This document shows positions 58,341 to 64,000 of a stretch of 64,000 nt of DNA, in pieces. Source of the stretch: Nymphaea colorata (Eukaryota; Streptophyta; Magnoliopsida; Nymphaeales; Nymphaeaceae); assembly GCF_008831285.2 (NCBI RefSeq), contig NC_045139.1, positions 64,501 through 128,500 on the forward strand, read 5' to 3'. Below the pieces are notes generated by a model that made no database searches, was not told the DNA's origin, and saw only the letters and a list, made by a program, of their open reading frames with translations. A program made the translations under genes and the position numbers. Each line of letters opens with the position of its first letter. Position 1 is the stretch's first letter.

Positions 58341-59909
58341 TGCTGCTCTTCACCCTTTTGACACTTGCAATGGCGATGGTATCCACAATCATGTGCGCAT
58401 TTATATGCTTGTAACGGTGCTGGTCGAGAAGCTCGGAAAAGAATCAAAAGTTATTCCCCGAAAGCCCCGACTGTGGTTGCCCCGTAAGTCCGTAATACTT
58501 TTCCCGTGACGAAAGACTTATCTGTTAATTTTTCGAACCTTTTTCCTTATTGCTTTCTTCCTTTGGACGATGGGGATAGATACCTAAGTTCGTTGATCCT
58601 TTCCTTCGGCTTACTAAATTGTGACTTGGTCCCAAGGAATATGGTTACTGACTCCACAAAGCCGGTTTTCATCGTCTGCTCTAGGCTTCTACCTGAGGAT
58701 ATCTTTTTCTGACATAGATCCACAATTCTAGCAAGACCTCCGGGCAACTGCCTGCAAGAGAGAGGGAGAGGAAGATTGCCAACTTCATCACAATAAAATC
58801 AATCGCTACTTTTAATGGAAAGGTGAACAGTGGGGGAAATGTGGTGAGTAATAGCTTGTATGCAAATGGAACCACCACGGTGAGTGATTGAATTTTGCAC
58901 GTCCACCAGAGAATGAAAAGCCAAGGGAGCATCCATGTCTCCTTGAGAGAGAGGGAAGAAATTGAGCATCGGTAGATGGATCCACAATTTTAGAAAGACC
59001 TATAATTCCTTCACGCTCAGTCGCTCACCACCAATTAAGGATATCAATGGATCCATGGATCAGTCTGCACACTAGAAGTGCGTGTCGGTTCCGCGATGCA
59101 AACACCACACAAATCACTTCTTACGGATTTGTATCTAAAGCTGGAAATGTCCAGTTAGCAGTAGTTGCAGAACACCAACCCAGATCACTTCTTAAAAAAT
59201 TGGATCTAAAGATGGACATTTCCAATTAATAGTTAAATTCATTAGATGTCAGAAAAATGACAAGAAAAATAATGCATTAGAAAGAGGCGACAGGGGAAAA
59301 GCTTGTAAATCACATGTAAAGTTTGTATATATCTTGTTGTGGATATGCAAGAAGTTCTAATTGATTTGACTGTTTTTTATTTGATGGTTAAAAAATCGAT
59401 CATTGGTCATAATGCTAGAGCAGCACTAGCCATCATATTTAAGCTGGACAAAGACGAGGGTTCAAATATTTAAACGTATCTACATCTGTCACCCAATCCT
59501 GATGAATGAACAGGGCCCGGCCCATTTACCTCCACCGCCATCCTCCACAGGCACGGACTGGGGTTTCTGTTTTCCGAACACAAACTCTCTCTCTCTCTCT
59601 CTCTCGTCTTTCTCCTAATCTCCCTGAAAATTTTGAATCAAACAAAGAAGACGGATCGGAATGCAGCATCAGTTCCTTTCACCTGACCCTCCATGATCTC
59701 TCATGTGATTACAACTTTATTTTTACGGTGGACCTTTAATTGTTATCTGCTATTGTTTTCTAATTTTTACTTTCACATTGGGAAGGTTAATTTAGTTGCC
59801 TCTGCGTTAGAGCATTACATCACATGTCTACATGAAAGTGAGGTAGTTTTACTGACAATGCATGCGTGTGTGGTGACTCTTCTCTATGTTTGTCTGTTTT
59901 ACTCATGGA
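58341..59909. other. Region upstream of the CBSX3-like gene, nothing firm
   Basis: It should include the CBSX3 promoter and 5' UTR. A (CT)n tract lies at 59586-59605. No other gene was recognised. Confidence 0.45.
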
Positions 59910-61681
59910 GTTGGTTACGTGCTTTTTATAACTCAGTGAGGAGTTCAATGCTGGCTTTGGGTCTCACACACCATTATGGACAAGCAAAAGTTGCTCGATA
60001 CTATCCATACTACCAGAGGTAAATCTGCTATTCAATTTTCTCAGTCTCACAAACAGTATTCTCATTTTCTAAAAATGTTTTAGGGCTTTGGGTGTAGCAA
60101 AAAAAAAAAAATTATGGAGGAAAAGAAGTTTGAGAAAAGTGCATCAGTTAGCATCATTGACCTGATGTTGGAAAACTACAAAATGTAAGTCTCTTTTTAT
60201 TTCATGTACTTTCTGCATGCCTAGGCATGTGTGCAGACTGATTCTTATTGACTAGCATATCTTAGGATGCTGAAGTCATATTCTTCTAGCACACTTTTAA
60301 ATTTTCTAGCATGTCTTTGAATGACAAAGCTCCTTTGCGACAATATTCGGCAGTCTATGTTTCTTAAGCTGAGGCAAATTCTAAGACAGATAACCATGAG
60401 CTCTACATGACAAGTCTATTGTTTTTATGCCTTTTTTTCCTTTCTCTGCTGGTTTTTTCTTGCTTTCCGGACCATCATGTGTAACCTTATAGTGACAGGT
60501 TACTCTTTCCTGGTAACATGCTTGGATTGTTATTTTTGAGAACTTTTACCTTATAGCCTAAAATGTCCTATTTGTAAGTTAATATTGCATTAATTTGTAA
60601 AGGAGATGGATGGTTATAAAATCTTTGATACCTGTGTACCGCCTATTTAGGACCAAGATCCAGTATTATCATATTACACGTTTCTTTCTTAATGGATTTG
60701 CTTCTATTGCTATATTTCACTTGTCCATTAGCACACTTTTGGTTTGTCAACAGATGCTACACCAAACTCCTTTGTTGCCTTTTTCGTTATGTTGATAACT
60801 CGATTCTTTTTTCACTCAGTGGCTAAATCTAGAACATTATAATTGATGCAGATCGTAAATGCAGATGGTTGTGGTGACCTTCATGATGTTGTTGGTGAAG
60901 ACTTTTGGTTAGCGACTCCCATCCCTGCTGTAGTATTGCTTTTGAAGGATAAAAACTTATGATGCCATTTAGTTGTTCTCTCTCAGAAAGTGTTTAGTTG
61001 CTAAACTGTTCATCTGTGTTTCTTTTTCTAATCTGAATAAAATGTGGTTACACCTTCAGGAAGTGTCTTGATGGGGCACTTTGCAAGTCGCACACCTTGT
61101 ACACCCTTTAGATGGGAAGATTATGATGCAGAAATGATAATCGCCTAGGAGGTATGTCATTCTTTAAGTTAGTCTTTGGCAGTGAAATGTCGGTGTCTAG
61201 GTAAGTAGGTGCAAAGAGAATAAATATTTTCAGTCGGTTTTGTGATGCTCCTTTCATGTATGAACATTTCTATTGTGGGAGAATTGCTGTTGAAAAGTTT
61301 TCCCTTTTGTAGGGCTGCACTTGGTTCTTTAACAAAAAAATCCGGCTTTCTGACCTCGATGTGCTTATATTATCATTTGCTTGTGTATTTATGTTCTCTG
61401 TGCACTCATGCATGTGGGAACATGTGTACAAAGTACAAACACATATTTTCATGTATGTGTATGTGTGACTTAGGTCAGTCACACCATGCTGCCGTATTAC
61501 CTCTTCATTGATGAGTCATCTTACTAACTTCATATTATAGGTTGGATATAATAATGTGCTTTTGCATGTGAATTTTCGTGCAGGCTCTATGTAATGATTA
61601 TTGTGGTGAAGCATATGGTTCCACTGACTTGGATTCACTCAAGAAGATACAACATGGAAACCTAAGATTGGCATATTACTG
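59910..61681 (+). pseudogene. Remnant exons of a conserved plant protein (tentatively SRFR1/TTC13-like C-terminal region), with nonsense codon
   Basis: Five exon-like blocks lie in order with usable splice borders: about 59915-60018 (FYNSVRSSMLALGLTHHYGQ), about 60111-60175 (SVSIIDLMLENYK), 60852-60907 (IVNADGCGDLHDVVGEDFW), 61060-61151 (SRTPCTPFRWEDYDAEM) and 61584 to about 61681 (ALCNDYCGEAYGSTDLDSLK, then LAYYWY). The fourth block reads IIA, TAG, E, where a Trp codon is expected, and then joins in frame to the fifth. No start region, upstream TPR exons or 3' end were found. The motifs remind me of the C-terminal part of SRFR1/TTC13-type proteins, but this is from memory and needs a search. 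It is most likely a partial, decayed duplicate. Confidence 0.5.
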
Positions 61682-61891
61682 GTATCAGTTTCCTCTCTGT
61701 GTTCATATGTTTACACAAGCACATACTTGGGCAGGCTGTATTACAAAAAATCCATATAGTAGAACTTCTCATGGAAGTCGGTTTAGAATTTATGCCCCTC
61801 AATGCTACTAATGGCATTTGAGGGACAGGAAACCCAGTTTCTGAAGTTCTCATGTCTAAAACATCTGGCTTTCAGACCGATTCCCCACTTC

Positions 61892-62144
61892 CACTCCTGA
61901 AAAACTGCCGATCAGGAATAATATTTTTTTCTGGAAAATAAAACTAGTTCTTGCTTGTGCATAATATCATTAAGAGAGTATCGTCAGTCAGGTTATTTCA
62001 AGGTATGAGTAGTGTGACCACTTACACTCCTGGAAAGAAGCCCATCAGGAATGGTATTTTTGTCTTGGAAAACAAAACCAGTTCTTGCTTGTGAGTAATA
62101 CATTAAAGGAAGTATCACGTTATTTGAGGGTATGAGTAGCGTGA
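61892..62144 (+). repeat. Direct repeat, two copies of about 120 bp
   Basis: Copies at about 61892-62016 and 62025-62144 share CACTCCTG-AAA, ATCAGGAAT, CAGTTCTTGCTTGTG (first copy TAGTTCTTGCTTGTG), AGTATC and GGTATGAGTAG-GTGA with modest divergence. They follow the remnant exons directly. Confidence 0.8.
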
Positions 62145-64000
62145 TGGAGGAAAAATAGGTTTTTCTGTGGTTTGAGGAGATTGACTTTGACTGGTTGAGA
62201 ATGAATTCGTGAAGTTGATGCAGCCATAATTATGGAATCGTAGAATTAAAATTGTCATTATTATTGATGAAATGATAATTGCATTATCAAACATAGAATT
62301 TTGATTTGGGGGTTCTCATTTATTCCACAATTAAAATATCAATATGATTCCCATAAGTTGGAATTGCTTTTTTAACTCTGTTGGGGCATAAGGTGTGAAA
62401 GCTTTAATTCCCCTTTCATCAAACAAGTAATTTTTAATTTTAAAACCAAAATGATATATTATTAAATACTAAGGCAAAAAAAAAATTGATTTTTCATTTT
62501 AATTTCAGTTTGAGGTGGAATTTTGATTTAAAAATTGTGATTCCAAAATCATAAAAATTCCAAGCCATCAAATGCCCCCTAAAAAACAATTTATTAACGA
62601 ATTGAAAAATATATTTCGAGTAGCTAAAACAAGTGAATTCTTAGTTGTTTTAAATTTTTTGGTAAGAGTTGTTTCACCATCGATTCTTTATGGATCGGCC
62701 ATTTGGGTGGTCACCTAATTACTCATACATGATCCAAATAATTCATTACAAGTCATTGATATTCGATCACCGTTCATGCAACACACACACAATTGCAATC
62801 ATCTTCTCGGTCACCCGGTCTTCACAAGTAGCGGCCGTCTGTTGCACGTCGAGTGTGGCTTAGGTAGCATTTACTTATTATTTTGTTGTGGTTATGCAAT
62901 TCACGTGCATAGATAGAATCTTTTTGTTATGGTTCTGATTTTCATCCTTCATGCCTACAAATAGAGAAATTTGTTCCCAGCAACAGCAAACAAAAGCCAT
63001 CAAAGGTGCATCATCAGAAAGGGGCTCGGCCATTTGTGCATGTGGAGAGTCATCTTAACAGGTTGCAACTGTCAAACCAACAGCCATTGATTCAAGTTTG
63101 CAACAAGCTGCTTTTGTGCTCCGGTGAGATGGGATTACAAGGAACGTGCTCCGGTGAAATGGGATTACAAGGAACGTGTTATGCGCCAAGTTGGCTGGGA
63201 TCTTAGTCAACTGTCTTTTTGGTAATCATTGAGGATGTATTTGATTTTTATGTTGTAAATGTTCTATTTTTTTGCTAATAAAAAGGCAGAAGATCTATCC
63301 CTCGGCAGAACAAAAAGGGTATTTGAAAATCTGGATTTTGTTTTCATTTTACCCATTCGTGGAATTAAATTTCTAAAAGCTCATGCCATTTCTATATTTC
63401 CAAGTATAATTCAGTGCAGTTGCCCGCGCATAGAGAGATCGTGCCCATGCGTCAATCCACAAGTCATATCACATTTCTGTTCATATTCTTGACAAAAGGG
63501 CTTTGAGCCACATCCTGTGGAGTTGATTATACCATCACACAGAGGATAACTAGACGTGGATACTTCATGAGGGCCCCAGTTCAGGTCAATTAGTCACCAT
63601 TAAGTCGAGATTATGCAATGCTGGAAGAAGAAGAAGAATAAGAAGTAAATGCACCCTGAAAAACGAAAGCAAAAGAAGAAGCCGTCGACTACCATCTCTC
63701 CCCACAGTGATGGCAAGTATACTGCAGGAGCTACGGACCTTGGAGATAGATGGAGACAAACAGAAGAAAGCGTCGTGCAGGTTGTGCTGTTGTGTCGTGT
63801 ATCTGGCTGATTTGATTCGGCACCAAGTGAGGAAGATGGCCAGTGGTTTTGAAGGCCACCACTTTTTCTTCTGTGACAAAAAATGGGTGCAGAAGAACGG
63901 CCAGCGATCGATGGTGTACACGATCGTTAAGTTTCATAAGGAAAAAAAAAGAACACTCAAGCTCACAGAAAACCATGCCTGTAAACCATGCAGTGTTCAG
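62145..64000. other. Intergenic to the right edge, nothing firm
   Basis: AT-rich sequence with only small open frames. No domain, RNA gene or element end was recognised except the 30-bp tandem repeat listed separately. Confidence 0.5.
63117..63176 (+). repeat. 30-bp tandem duplication
   Basis: TGCTCCGGTGAGATGGGATT and the next ten bases are repeated once with a single G/A change (63117-63146 and 63147-63176). Confidence 0.93.

Noticed and set aside
1-64000. tRNA, rRNA, CRISPR arrays, prokaryotic operons
   Set aside because: None seen. The short tandem repeats are eukaryotic microsatellites or local duplications, and all genes are spliced nuclear plant genes.

Overview
This window is nuclear DNA of a flowering plant. 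The supporting evidence is spliced genes of plant type (a PUB45-like U-box/ARM E3 ligase, a group XII-type bHLH factor, a CBSX3-like protein, plant-type ATAD3 and APC10), long AT-rich introns, and plant Copia, Ty3/Gypsy-chromodomain and hAT elements with initiator-tRNA-Met primer sites. The species cannot be fixed from the sequence alone. All gene names rest on recognising protein motifs by eye; no database search was run.

Layout. 1-1372: 5' part of a minus-strand Copia element. 2818-11190: minus-strand ATAD3-like gene, six exons seen, with the C-terminal AAA exons missing from the window. Its 5.4-kb intron 5 holds an hAT MITE (4149-4530) and a decayed hAT transposon (4646-7921). 11756-17273: complete but inactivated Ty3/Gypsy chromovirus, minus strand. 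17279-22447: no firm gene; its right part is the probable 5' region of the next gene. 22448-27225: PUB45-like U-box gene, with a tandemly duplicated splice acceptor. 32986-35147: bHLH gene with seven exons. 35148-42100: intergenic, with microsatellites and short duplications. 42105-46010: a repeat family with a 3'-truncated Copia element inserted in one unit. 49978-50300: eIF3b pseudogene fragment. 51474-51909: hAT-type MITE directly upstream of APC10 (52094-56812, six exons). 57271-58340: CBSX3-like gene, convergent with APC10, with a shifted C-terminus. 59910-61681: remnant exons of a conserved gene (tentatively SRFR1/TTC13-like) with a nonsense codon.

The five intact-looking genes are unrelated housekeeping or regulatory genes (mitochondrial AAA protein, ubiquitin ligase, transcription factor, APC/C subunit, mitochondrial CBS protein) and do not form a pathway cluster. 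The most distinctive signals are local: transposon load inside ATAD3, duplicated acceptors (66 nt in the U-box gene; CAGCAG in the bHLH gene), the MITE next to APC10, and three independent gene-decay events. I found no evidence of a wholly new biological system.
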